Shown: positions 35,172-43,151 of the stretch, piece by piece
Numbering within the stretch: the first letter of the stretch is position 1
Layout of the letters: the number at the start of each line of letters is the position of its first letter
Assembly: GCA_946537295.1 (NCBI GenBank)
Contig: CAMNFQ010000005.1
Coordinates: 1 to 49,015, forward strand
Reading direction: 5' to 3'
Length of the DNA stretch: 49,015 bases
Origin: an uncultured Bacillota bacterium
Lineage (GTDB): Bacteria > Bacillota_I > Bacilli_A > Erysipelotrichales > Erysipelotrichaceae
The notes under the pieces: model-generated
Database searches by the model: none
The model's input: only the letters and a program-made list of their open reading frames with translations
Told to the model about the DNA's origin: nothing
Position numbers and translations under genes: made by a program

Positions 35172-36106
35172 TGTCTTTTACTGCTGATATTAAACAGGAA
35201 ATAGCCAATCAGGAACTGGAAGATCATTGTAAGAGAGCACAACTTGCTGCTCTGATACAACTGACCAGTTCTTTGACGATATCCAAAGGAAGTTATGGTC
35301 TGATCATCAGAAGCGAGAGTCCTACTACAGCAAAAAGGACGATGTTTCTGCTTAAGGAACTCTTTGCGGTTGAGACGAGTTTACAGATAATCAAAAAGAC
35401 CAACCTTAAGAAAAACAATGTCTATACCATCGAGATAAGTGAAAATGGTACGGATATTTTAGCGGGACTGGGTTTGTATTCATCACGTGGTATTGAATCT
35501 CATCCAAACTATGAAATACTCATGAAGAACTGTTGCGCCGCCTCGTATCTTGCTGGAGCATTTCTGGCCTATGGTTCCTGTAATGATCCTCATAATCCTA
35601 ACTATCATCTGGAAATATCTTTACATGATATTGAATATGCCAACTATATCGTTAAACTGATCTCCCGTTTTGAAATCAAGGCCAAGATCGCCAAGAGAAG
35701 AAATCGTTATGTAGTCTATCTGAAAAAGGCAGACTATGTTTCTGATTTTCTGACCCTGATCAGAGCTTTTGATGCAAGACTTCGTTTTGAGGATGAAAGG
35801 ATCATTCGTGATGCCAAGAATTCCTTAAGCCGTATCGATAACTGTGAGATCGCCAATGTTGAAAAGATCATCAGAGCAGGGCAGAAGCAGATCAATAAGA
35901 TCGAAACAATCAAAAGAAGCGGTAAATATGATAAGCTGCCGGAAAAGTTAAGGAATGTTGCTGAACTGAGACTGGATAATTCTGAAGCATCACTTTTGGA
36001 ACTGTGTGATCTCTATCAGAAGAAATATGGTGATGTCATATCAAAATCAGGTATGAAACATCGTTTGAATAAGATTGAATCCTATGCGGATTCTCTGGAG
36101 GTGTAA
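35171..36106 (+). CDS. whiA: WhiA (DUF199) DNA-binding protein
   Basis: A LAGLIDADG-fold plus helix-turn-helix protein, 311 aa, implicated in cell division and chromosome segregation in Gram-positives. Seen: N-terminal MSFTADIKQEIANQELE, CCAASYLAGAFLAYGSCNDPHNPNYHLE (degenerate LAGLIDADG) and a C-terminal WhiA HTH (LRNVAELRLDNSEASLLELCDLY, then SKSGMKHRLNKIE). It has no nuclease residues, as expected. It is third in the conserved cluster. Confidence 0.96.
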   Translation: MSFTADIKQEIANQELEDHCKRAQLAALIQLTSSLTISKGSYGLIIRSESPTTAKRTMFLLKELFAVETSLQIIKKTNLKKNNVYTIEISENGTDILAGLGLYSSRGIESHPNYEILMKNCCAASYLAGAFLAYGSCNDPHNPNYHLEISLHDIEYANYIVKLISRFEIKAKIAKRRNRYVVYLKKADYVSDFLTLIRAFDARLRFEDERIIRDAKNSLSRIDNCEIANVEKIIRAGQKQINKIETIKRSGKYDKLPEKLRNVAELRLDNSEASLLELCDLYQKKYGDVISKSGMKHRLNKIESYADSLEV

Positions 36107-36894
36107 TGATGAAAGTAGTATTGGTTACTGGAGCTTCCAGTGGCATTGGCAAAGAATTTGCCAGACAGTTTGCGTATCGTGGCTATAATCTGCTCTTAGT
36201 TGCCAGAAGAAAGGATCTTCTGGAAAACATAGCGGAAGAATTCAAGGAAGAATATCATGTTGAGGTAGAATGTTTTGCGTGTGATCTGAGCAAGGATCCT
36301 AAAGCGGTCTATGATTATTGTCTTGAAAAAGATCTGCAGGTATCAGTACTGATCAATAATGCCGGTTTTGGTGACTATGGATTGTTTGAGGATGCCGATA
36401 TCAAGAAACTTCAGGATATGATCGATCTTAATAATAAAGCTCTGGTCACTCTGACTTACTATATTCTTAAGGACATGAAGAAAAATGGTTTTGGTCATAT
36501 CATCAATGTTGGTTCAGTGGCATCCTTTGTTCCAGGACCATATATGGCTGTCTATTATGCCAGCAAGGCCTTTGTGATGAGTTTCTCTCTGGCTTTAAGA
36601 GAAGAACTCAAAAAGGAAAATATCAGAGTTTCTGTTCTCTGTCCGGCACCGACTAAATCTGATTTCTGGAAGGTTGCGGATGGTGAAGATTTCAGGATCA
36701 ATGAACTGGGCTTTGCCAGAACAAGTACAGATGCTGCTGTTAGTGGTTATAGACTTTTTGAAACAAATAAGCCTTATATAATTGATGGAATGGGATATAA
36801 GATCCTGCTTGGTATTGCCAGACATATGCCTTTAGAACTGGCTGCCAAGGCAGTAAGAATCATTCAGAAGAAGACTAAGGGACAACCTAAATGA
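36106..36894 (+). CDS. Short-chain dehydrogenase/reductase
   Basis: Classical SDR of 262 aa, or 261 if ATG 36109 is used; the GGAGG site is better spaced for 36109. TGASSGIGKEFA is the NADP-binding glycine motif, followed by an Arg pair (ARRKD) that favours NADPH. NNAGFGDYG and the catalytic YYASK (Tyr, Lys) with the Ser in NVGSVASF complete the active site. Substrate unknown. It overlaps whiA by a base and converges on rlmA with an 8-nt overlap. The operon's terminator appears to lie inside rlmA. Confidence 0.88.
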   Translation: MMKVVLVTGASSGIGKEFARQFAYRGYNLLLVARRKDLLENIAEEFKEEYHVEVECFACDLSKDPKAVYDYCLEKDLQVSVLINNAGFGDYGLFEDADIKKLQDMIDLNNKALVTLTYYILKDMKKNGFGHIINVGSVASFVPGPYMAVYYASKAFVMSFSLALREELKKENIRVSVLCPAPTKSDFWKVADGEDFRINELGFARTSTDAAVSGYRLFETNKPYIIDGMGYKILLGIARHMPLELAAKAVRIIQKKTKGQPK

Positions 36895-37660
36895 TCTTTC
36901 TGTAAATATCAATCAGAAAACAAAAACTGACATCCAGAGAGTCAAGATGATCAAGTTTCTCTTTATCAGAAGCTGATGTCGTATTGTAATAAGGTGTCAT
37001 AGTAAAAAGATTTTGAAGATCGCTTTTCACAAGTGATCTTTTTTCTTGAATTGCGATCTCTTTTTCCAGTTCCATGCCCTCAATAGGAATATCTTCAACT
37101 TCATTCACATAGGGATCATCGTATATAGCTTTTTTAAGTTCATAAAGATGCATCACATCCGGTTTTACCAGAATAAAACGTCCATCATCTTTTAAGATCC
37201 TTAGGATCTCCTTTTTCGCAATTGGGGCAAATATCGTCGTGATCTTACTAGCGCTTTTATCTTCCAGAGGGTTATGAAAAATGGAATTAAGCAGATAAGT
37301 AGTTGTCTTATCGCTTTTGGAAGCGATCTTTAATCCTGACTTGGACAGATCGATGCCGATCTTATCTTTACAGATGAATCCTGAAGAATAATATCCTTCC
37401 CCACACGCCAGATCAACCAATGAATCATTCTCATCAAGCAGTTCATTGACCTTGTTTTTCAGAAAATCATAGTAGCCTTTTTCTAAGAACGCTTTTCTTG
37501 CCTTTATCATTTCAGGGTTATCCCCGGTATTTTTAGAATTCTTCAGATTGAGGTTAAGATATCCTTCTTTGGCGATATCAAAACTGTGCCCTTGAGCACA
37601 TTTATAGGTCTTTTCATCTTTATAGAGGATATTTCGACATTTTGGACACAAGATATTCAT
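36887..37660 (-). CDS. 23S rRNA (guanine-N1)-methyltransferase RlmA
   Basis: SAM-dependent methyltransferase acting on 23S rRNA helix 35 (G745 or G748 type). The 257 aa start with a zinc-binding domain (CPKCRNILYKDEKTYKCAQGHSFD: three Cys and one His). The Rossmann core follows, with LVDLACGEGYYSSGF (SAM motif I). The RlmA(I)/(II) subtype, which matters for tylosin-type macrolide response, cannot be settled by eye. ATG 37660 has TAGAAT exactly 6 nt upstream. It converges on the SDR gene. Confidence 0.88.
   Translation of the reverse strand: MNILCPKCRNILYKDEKTYKCAQGHSFDIAKEGYLNLNLKNSKNTGDNPEMIKARKAFLEKGYYDFLKNKVNELLDENDSLVDLACGEGYYSSGFICKDKIGIDLSKSGLKIASKSDKTTTYLLNSIFHNPLEDKSASKITTIFAPIAKKEILRILKDDGRFILVKPDVMHLYELKKAIYDDPYVNEVEDIPIEGMELEKEIAIQEKRSLVKSDLQNLFTMTPYYNTTSASDKEKLDHLDSLDVSFCFLIDIYRKII
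37016..37047 (+). terminator. rapZ-yvcK-whiA-SDR operon terminator inside rlmA
   Basis: AAGATCGCTT (37016-37025) pairs with AAGTGATCTT (37031-37040) over 10 bp with one G-U pair and a TTCAC loop. The stem's last two Ts extend to six in a row, then CTT. It is about 120 nt past the SDR stop, fully within rlmA coding sequence. Confidence 0.75.
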
Positions 37661-37666
37661 ACTTAT

Positions 37667-37672
37667 ATTCTA
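37667..37672 (-). promoter_or_regulatory. -10 element of rlmA (leaderless)
   Basis: TAGAAT on the minus strand, 6 nt before ATG 37660. Confidence 0.6.
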
Positions 37673-37682
37673 GATTATGTAG

Positions 37683-37688
37683 TAGAAT
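37683..37688 (+). promoter_or_regulatory. -10 element of gmk (leaderless)
   Basis: TAGAAT, then AAATGT, then ATG 37695. Mirror image of the rlmA box 10 bp away. Confidence 0.6.
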
Positions 37689-37694
37689 AAATGT

Positions 37695-38261
37695 ATGAAA
37701 AAAGGATTATTAATTGTATACAGCGGGTTATCAGGAGTAGGTAAGGGTACAATCTTAGAAAAACTGATGCCTATGAAAGAACTTAACCTGGCTTATTCTG
37801 TTTCGATGACTACCCGTCAGCCAAGACCGGGAGAAAAAGAGGGAGTCAACTATTTCTTTGTCTCTAAAAAACGTTTTGTGGAAGCGGTGAAGAATGGTGA
37901 ACTGCTGGAACATGCTCGTTTTGTCGATAACGATTACGGAACACCTAAAGAGTACGTAGAGAGAATGAGAGAAGAAGGCAAGAACGTGATCCTGGAGATC
38001 GAGATAAGAGGTGCAAAGCAGATCATGGAAAAATGTCCTGATGCCTTGAGTATCTACATCGTTCCGCCTTCAATCGAAGAACTGGAAAGAAGATTAAGAG
38101 AAAGAAGTTCTGAAGATGAACAGACGATCATGAAGAGGATCGCCAAGGCCAAAAGAGAACTGAAAGAAACAGACATGTATGAGCATATCGTATGCAATGA
38201 TGATCTTGATAAAGCCGTAGAAGAGGTCAGACAGATAATACTCGATGAGATGAACAAATAG
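37695..38261 (+). CDS. gmk: Guanylate kinase
   Basis: Phosphorylates GMP to GDP. The 188 aa match the family: VYSGLSGVGKGTI (P-loop), SVSMTTRQPRPGEKEGVNYFFV (GMP-binding), FVDNDYGTPKEYV, ILEIEIRGAKQI and IVPPSIEELERRLRERSSEDE (lid). It is monocistronic, with its own leaderless -10 and a terminator that includes its stop codon. In Bacillus, gmk usually sits before rpoZ; that link is absent here. Confidence 0.97.
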   Translation: MKKGLLIVYSGLSGVGKGTILEKLMPMKELNLAYSVSMTTRQPRPGEKEGVNYFFVSKKRFVEAVKNGELLEHARFVDNDYGTPKEYVERMREEGKNVILEIEIRGAKQIMEKCPDALSIYIVPPSIEELERRLRERSSEDEQTIMKRIAKAKRELKETDMYEHIVCNDDLDKAVEEVRQIILDEMNK

Positions 38262-38276
38262 TTCATCTTTTCTTTT
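38249..38276 (+). terminator. gmk terminator overlapping the stop codon
   Basis: GATGAAC (38249-38255) and GTTCATC (38261-38267) form a perfect stem with an AAATA loop, followed by TTTTCTTTT. The TAG stop (38259-38261) lies at the loop/stem junction. Confidence 0.8.
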
Positions 38277-38285
38277 GGCAACTAT

Positions 38286-38315
38286 AAAAAAAGAACTCCA
38301 TTTAAGGAGTTCTTT
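38286..38315 (-). terminator. rpsD terminator (partly bidirectional)
   Basis: AAAGAACTCC / GGAGTTCTTT, a perfect 10-bp stem with a 6-nt loop. The minus strand exits into a seven-T run. It is 8 nt past the rpsD stop. Confidence 0.88.
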
Positions 38316-38322
38316 ATGAAGA

Positions 38323-38928
38323 TTATCTGTTGTAGTATTCGATAACAAGCAGTTCGTTGATTTCCTGATTGAGTTCTTTTCTTTCAGGTAATCTTACGTA
38401 TTTGCCTTTGCGGGCATCCTTGTCAACTTCAACGAAATCTTTGAATGATGTAGTAGCTTCAAGTGATTCTGCAACGAACTGATTGTTCTTGTAGTTGTCC
38501 TTGATCTCTACAACTGATCCAGGCTTGATCTGGCATGAAGGGATATCAACCTTCTTACCGTTAACTAATACATGGCCATGAGATACGACCTGTCTTGCCT
38601 GTTTTCTGGTGCTGGCGAATCCCATACGGTATACGAGATTGTCAAGTCTTGATTCCAGCATGATGAACAGGTTAGTACCAGTAACACCTTTCATTCTGAC
38701 AGCCTTAACATAAGTGTTATAGAACTGTTTTTCGCTTAAGCCGTACATATGTCTCATTTTCTGCTTTTCAGCTTTCTGTAAGCCATAGTTTGACTGCTTA
38801 ATGCGCTTTGTAGGAGAGCCGTGCTGTCCTGGGATGTAAGGTCTCTTTGTTAACTCTTCACCTGTTTCGAGAACAGAGAAGTTTAAACGTCTGGATATTC
38901 TCCAAGTAGGACCTGTGTTTCTTGCCAT
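38323..38928 (-). CDS. rpsD: 30S ribosomal protein S4
   Basis: Primary 16S 5'-domain binder. From ATG 38928 it is 201 aa starting MARNTGPTWRISRRLNFS, with the RNA-binding S4 domain (SRLDNLVYRMGFASTRKQARQVVSHGHVLVNGKKVD). A longer frame from 38970 is rejected because GGAGG precedes 38928. It is a stand-alone gene with a long structured leader, as expected for an autoregulated S4 gene in Firmicutes. Confidence 0.98.
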   Translation of the reverse strand: MARNTGPTWRISRRLNFSVLETGEELTKRPYIPGQHGSPTKRIKQSNYGLQKAEKQKMRHMYGLSEKQFYNTYVKAVRMKGVTGTNLFIMLESRLDNLVYRMGFASTRKQARQVVSHGHVLVNGKKVDIPSCQIKPGSVVEIKDNYKNNQFVAESLEATTSFKDFVEVDKDARKGKYVRLPERKELNQEINELLVIEYYNR

Positions 38929-39077
38929 AAGTTTTTTCCTCCTTAAGTAAGTACAGGTGTAAATCATCATTGGGTGTGTCAGTATTCGATTTTCATCATA
39001 GCGCTTGACTACTTATCTCCGTTTCCGGTACTGATACAAAACCAGTGACTTTACATGCTGCTATAAAATTTATGTGC
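38929..39077 (-). promoter_or_regulatory. Structured rpsD leader, candidate S4 autoregulatory element
   Basis: About 150 nt between the predicted start and ATG. Nested pairings on the minus strand: UGUAAA/UUUACA (39050-39055 with 38958-38963), UCAGUA/UACUGA (39029-39034 with 38979-38984), and a CCG-GAAA-CGG hairpin (39019-39028) inside. S4 feedback on its own leader is known in Bacillus; identity here is inferred from position and fold. Confidence 0.55.
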
Positions 39078-39083
39078 TTTAAT

Positions 39084-39112
39084 ATTATCGCAAATTGGAC
39101 CTAGGAAGTCAA
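39084..39112 (-). promoter_or_regulatory. rpsD promoter
   Basis: On the minus strand, TTGACT (39107-39112), a 17-bp spacer, then GATAAT (39084-39089); an alternative TAATAT gives a 19-bp spacer. Its -35 directly abuts the ezrA -35. Confidence 0.75.
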
Positions 39113-39141
39113 TTGAAAAAAGGCTATTTAAATAGTAAAAT
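39113..39141 (+). promoter_or_regulatory. ezrA promoter (leaderless)
   Basis: TTGAAA (39113-39118), exactly 17 bp, TAAAAT (39136-39141), then 8 nt to ATG 39150. It is the clearest full promoter among the leaderless units and supports a start at or next to the A of ATG. Confidence 0.78.
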
Positions 39142-39149
39142 GAACCTGT

Positions 39150-40856
39150 ATGGATAGGACTACTCAGATATTGATTATAGCAGGGATTGTAATATTTGTC
39201 GTAGCAATCGTTGTACTGATATCGATCAGAAAATCTCACAAGAAAAATCTCAAGAAACAGCTTGATGAGCTGTATGTACGTTTTACTGCTGTCAAGACTG
39301 TACCATTGGCTTTCAAACTGAATAAGGCTCAGGCTATGGCCAGAAAGAGCGAAGAATTAAGCAAATCGGTTGAAGCCTACTTCAGCAAGTATGAAGAAAC
39401 CGAAAAAAAGATCAATGAGATCCAGAATATGCTCAATGATGCCGATGATAATGCCAATGACATAAAATATAAGGATTCCTTAGAAGAAATGTCTCGCGTT
39501 TCAGAAAAGCTTGATGAATGCGAAAAAGAAGTAAAGGAGATTGATGATTTCCTTAATACCTTCTCCAAACAGGAAAATGAACAGCGTGAATATTCAACCA
39601 GACTTAAAGAAAAATATCGTGTCGTAAAGACAACTATCAATAAGAATTCTCAAAAGCTTTCGATCACTTATGACGGTTTTCTGAATAAACTGTCGGAATG
39701 TGAAGATCTTTTCTCGCATTCAGAAGAGATGATGTATGCATCTGATTATATCAACGCGGAAAATTCTCTGGAGAAGATTGAAGCTCTGCTTGAAGAGATC
39801 AAGAATTCTGCCAATGCTGTACCAAAGCTTATCAAGGATACCAAGGGCGTACTTCCTTTGATGCTTGATGAGACAAAACGTGAGCTGGCTCTTACCAAAC
39901 AAAGAGGAGTCTACATTGAACATCTTGATATCGATAATAAGATCGCCAAGATTGAAAAAGATCTAAGTGATGATGTCAAAAAACTTACAATGGCTGAGGT
40001 TGATGGAATCAGGGAGAATATTACTGAATCCAAGGATATGCTTAATCAGCTGAATGAACAGCTTTCTGATGAAAACAGATCATATAAACAAGCCAGAGAG
40101 ACAAATGAAAGAGCTTATGAACACATCAGCGATATGGAAAAGGTCGAGTATTATGTTCGTGTTGCCTATGATAAGGATTCAGCTCGCTTCGGGTTAGGAA
40201 ATCTTAAAGATATCCTTAAGCAGATGCGTGATAATATCGCAAAATACAAAGATGAATATAAACAGATCAGTTCAGATCTTGGTTCATGTATAAAACCGGC
40301 ATCACAGATCCTTAGCGATGTTGAAAAACTGGACAATGATATCGAAACTGATATGAAACAGCTCTATTCCTATAAAACTACTATCGATAAGTCAACCGAT
40401 GGTGAATCAAGAGCTATTACCCAGCTTACCAAATTGCAGCTGGTCGTCTCGGAAGTTGAGACCAAGATCGCAGAATATAAACTGCCTACAATCAATGAAT
40501 CATATAAGAATGATCTTAAGAAGGCCAGAGATTATATTGCTCAGATCAGAACAGCTACTTCTCAGATTCCAATCAATATTGAAGAGCTGAATAAGCTCTT
40601 AGATGAAGCCATTGATTTCATCTACAAGTTCTATAACAACATCAACAATGTCGTAGGTATGAGTGTCATGGTTGAAAACGCAATCGTCTTTGGAAACAAA
40701 TATCGTTCAACTTTCCCGGAGATTGATCGCGAACTGTCAAAAGCAGAGTTCCAGTATCTAAATGGTGAATATACCAAGGCATTAAAAACAGCTATTACCT
40801 GCATGGAAACACTCTTCCCGGATAATGCTGATGAAAAAATTCTGGAGAATGCCTGA
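39150..40856 (+). CDS. ezrA: Septation ring formation regulator EzrA
   Basis: Single-pass membrane protein that modulates FtsZ ring assembly. At 568 aa it matches the family. The N-terminal helix ILIIAGIVIFVVAIVVLISI (residues about 8-27) faces a short outside tail, then KSHKKNLKKQLDELYVRF begins a long cytoplasmic series of coiled-coil or spectrin-like helices to the C terminus. The ezrA-nifS-thiI order is the conserved Bacillus arrangement. It overlaps the stop of ezrA with the next start by one base. Confidence 0.93.
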   Translation: MDRTTQILIIAGIVIFVVAIVVLISIRKSHKKNLKKQLDELYVRFTAVKTVPLAFKLNKAQAMARKSEELSKSVEAYFSKYEETEKKINEIQNMLNDADDNANDIKYKDSLEEMSRVSEKLDECEKEVKEIDDFLNTFSKQENEQREYSTRLKEKYRVVKTTINKNSQKLSITYDGFLNKLSECEDLFSHSEEMMYASDYINAENSLEKIEALLEEIKNSANAVPKLIKDTKGVLPLMLDETKRELALTKQRGVYIEHLDIDNKIAKIEKDLSDDVKKLTMAEVDGIRENITESKDMLNQLNEQLSDENRSYKQARETNERAYEHISDMEKVEYYVRVAYDKDSARFGLGNLKDILKQMRDNIAKYKDEYKQISSDLGSCIKPASQILSDVEKLDNDIETDMKQLYSYKTTIDKSTDGESRAITQLTKLQLVVSEVETKIAEYKLPTINESYKNDLKKARDYIAQIRTATSQIPINIEELNKLLDEAIDFIYKFYNNINNVVGMSVMVENAIVFGNKYRSTFPEIDRELSKAEFQYLNGEYTKALKTAITCMETLFPDNADEKILENA

Positions 40857-41959
40857 TGAAAGTCTATCTTGATGCTGTTTCAACAACTTCTCTGGATCCT
40901 ATGGTAAAAGAGACGTATAAGAAACTTCTTGATCAATACTACTGTAATAGCGATGCCCTTTATGATGATGGCGTCGCTATTTATGATATGCAAGAAAAAT
41001 CCCGTAAAATGGTCGCTGAATATCTCGGTGTCAAAAAAGACGAGATCATTTTTACTTCTGGCGCATCAGAGGCCAATTCACTTGCGATCAAAGGATTGTG
41101 TTTTAAACATAAAGACAGGAAACATCTCATTACTTCTTTTTATGAACATTCTTCCGCATATAACAGTTTCAGACAACTGGAAGAGGAATTTGGTTATGAG
41201 GTGACATATCTGAAACCTGATCAGGATGGAAAGATCACACCTGAAGCAGTAAAAAGTGCATTAAGAGATGATACTTTGCTTGTATCGATCATGCAGGTAA
41301 ATAACGAGATTGGTGCGATCAATGATATTGAAGGTATCGCAAAGATTGTCAAAAAACATAGCGGCACATATTTTCATTCTGATATAACTCAAGGCCTTGG
41401 CAAAATAGCTGCAGATCTGAGTAATGTCGACATGGCTAGTTTTTCGGCACATAAGATCCATGGCTTGAAAGGCTCTGGTGCACTGATGAAGAAAGAATTT
41501 GTAGAACTCTTACCAATCATTTCCGGTGGTCAGCAGGAGTTTTCACTAAGAGGTGGTACTTCCAATGCTTTAGAAAACATTGTACTGGCTAAGACTATCA
41601 GGATCGCACTGGAGAATAAAGAAAAATATCATGACAAGATCATGAAGATGAATGCTCATCTGCTGGAAAGTCTAAGTGATCCGATCAGAATCAACTACAG
41701 TTCAGGTTTACCGACACTTATCAATATTTCAACACCGATGCAATCGGAGGTGTTATTGAATGCTTTGAATGATCGGGGTATCATGGTTTCTTCAAAGTCA
41801 ACCTGTGGTTCCAGAAAGAATGAAGAAAACAGAGCGTTAAGTTCATTAGGAATTGATGAAAACTATGCGATAAGAGTCTCTTTTGACTATACAAATACTA
41901 TGGAAGAAATCGATTATTTTATCAGTAATCTGAAGGAGATATTAGAGAAATATGCTTGA
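40856..41959 (+). CDS. Cysteine desulfurase (NifS/NifZ class)
   Basis: PLP enzyme that removes sulfur from cysteine. The 367 aa include TSGASEANSLAIKG, catalytic-site His98 (YEHSS), NNEIGAI, PLP Lys200 in SAHKIHG, and persulfide Cys317 in SSKSTCGSR. Immediate fusion to thiI by an 8-nt overlap indicates a dedicated sulfur donor for tRNA 4-thiouridine, as NifZ serves in Bacillus, rather than the general Fe-S donor; no iscU or sufU is adjacent. Confidence 0.95.
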   Translation: MKVYLDAVSTTSLDPMVKETYKKLLDQYYCNSDALYDDGVAIYDMQEKSRKMVAEYLGVKKDEIIFTSGASEANSLAIKGLCFKHKDRKHLITSFYEHSSAYNSFRQLEEEFGYEVTYLKPDQDGKITPEAVKSALRDDTLLVSIMQVNNEIGAINDIEGIAKIVKKHSGTYFHSDITQGLGKIAADLSNVDMASFSAHKIHGLKGSGALMKKEFVELLPIISGGQQEFSLRGGTSNALENIVLAKTIRIALENKEKYHDKIMKMNAHLLESLSDPIRINYSSGLPTLINISTPMQSEVLLNALNDRGIMVSSKSTCGSRKNEENRALSSLGIDENYAIRVSFDYTNTMEEIDYFISNLKEILEKYA

Positions 41960-43151
41960 AATGTTATATGACCATGTGGTCGTCAGATATGGTGAATTAT
42001 CAACTAAGGGTAAAAACCGCAAGGAGTTTACCAGACAGCTTACCAACAATATCAGGAAAAGGCTCAAAGATTTTCCATCGCTGACTTATAACACTCTTCA
42101 TGATGGACTTTTCATCAAACTGAATGGTGAAAACTATGATGAGATAAAAAAGGCTCTAAAAAATATTTTTGGTTATAGTTATTTCTCTGGTGCTATCAGG
42201 GTTTCGAAAGATATGGATGAACTTAAGAAGGTGACACTTGAGCTTGCCAAGAACCATAATGCCAAGACTTTTAAGATCGCAACCAAGCGACATGATAAAT
42301 CTTTTGCTTTACGCTCTGATGAAATAAACAGAGCGGTTGCCGGCAATATTCTTCATAATACTTCATTACTTGTCGATGTTCATGAACCTGATCTGATGAT
42401 TTATATCTCCGTTGATAGAGACTTTATCTATGTCATGGATGAAAAAGTGAGAGGTGGCGGTGGCTATCCAACCGGTATCAATGGTATGGCGATGGTAATG
42501 ATGTCTGGTGGCATCGATTCACCAGTTGCAGCCTATATGACAATGAAAAGAGGCTTGCGGATTGAATGTATTCATTTTGCCTCTGAACCATATACTTCCA
42601 AACAGGCTTTGGATAAAGTGCTTACGCTGGCAGAAAAGCTTTCTTATTTCCAGGAAGAAGTCAATGTACACATTATTCCGTTTACTGATCTGCAACTTGC
42701 GATCTACAAACATATCGATGAACCATATTGCATCACAATCATGCGTCGTATGATGTACAGGATCGCTGATCAGATCTGTAAGAACAGGAAGATCAAAGTC
42801 ATCAGTAATGGTGAATCGATCGGCCAGGTCGCTTCACAAACTCCTGAATCGATCAGTGTGATTGGAAAGGTTGCTGATACGCTGATCCTCAGACCTCTTT
42901 GTATGATGGATAAACTGGAGATCATTGATATAGCTAAGAAGATCGATACCTATGAGACTAGTATCTTGCCATATGAAGACTGCTGTACGATCTTTGATCC
43001 AAAGAATCCTGTAACAAAACCAAAAGAAGACAAATGTCTTTACTATGAATCACTATTTGATTATCAACCAATGGTTGACGAATGCATAAAGAACGAAAGA
43101 ATTGTAAAAGTTTCATATAGAAAGGAAGATGAAGATGAATCTATATTCTAA
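41952..43151 (+). CDS. thiI: tRNA 4-thiouridine synthase ThiI
   Basis: Adenylates and thiolates U8 of tRNA, using sulfur from the adjacent desulfurase. It is 399 aa: NFLD and THUMP domains (about 1-165, including VVVRYGELSTKGKNRKEF), then an adenine-nucleotide hydrolase-like PP-loop MMSGGIDSPVAAYMTMKRG and YEDCCTIFDPKNPVTKP with a Cys pair. It lacks the C-terminal rhodanese domain of E. coli ThiI, typical of Bacillota. A start at 41961 is also possible. Confidence 0.95.
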   Translation: MLEMLYDHVVVRYGELSTKGKNRKEFTRQLTNNIRKRLKDFPSLTYNTLHDGLFIKLNGENYDEIKKALKNIFGYSYFSGAIRVSKDMDELKKVTLELAKNHNAKTFKIATKRHDKSFALRSDEINRAVAGNILHNTSLLVDVHEPDLMIYISVDRDFIYVMDEKVRGGGGYPTGINGMAMVMMSGGIDSPVAAYMTMKRGLRIECIHFASEPYTSKQALDKVLTLAEKLSYFQEEVNVHIIPFTDLQLAIYKHIDEPYCITIMRRMMYRIADQICKNRKIKVISNGESIGQVASQTPESISVIGKVADTLILRPLCMMDKLEIIDIAKKIDTYETSILPYEDCCTIFDPKNPVTKPKEDKCLYYESLFDYQPMVDECIKNERIVKVSYRKEDEDESIF

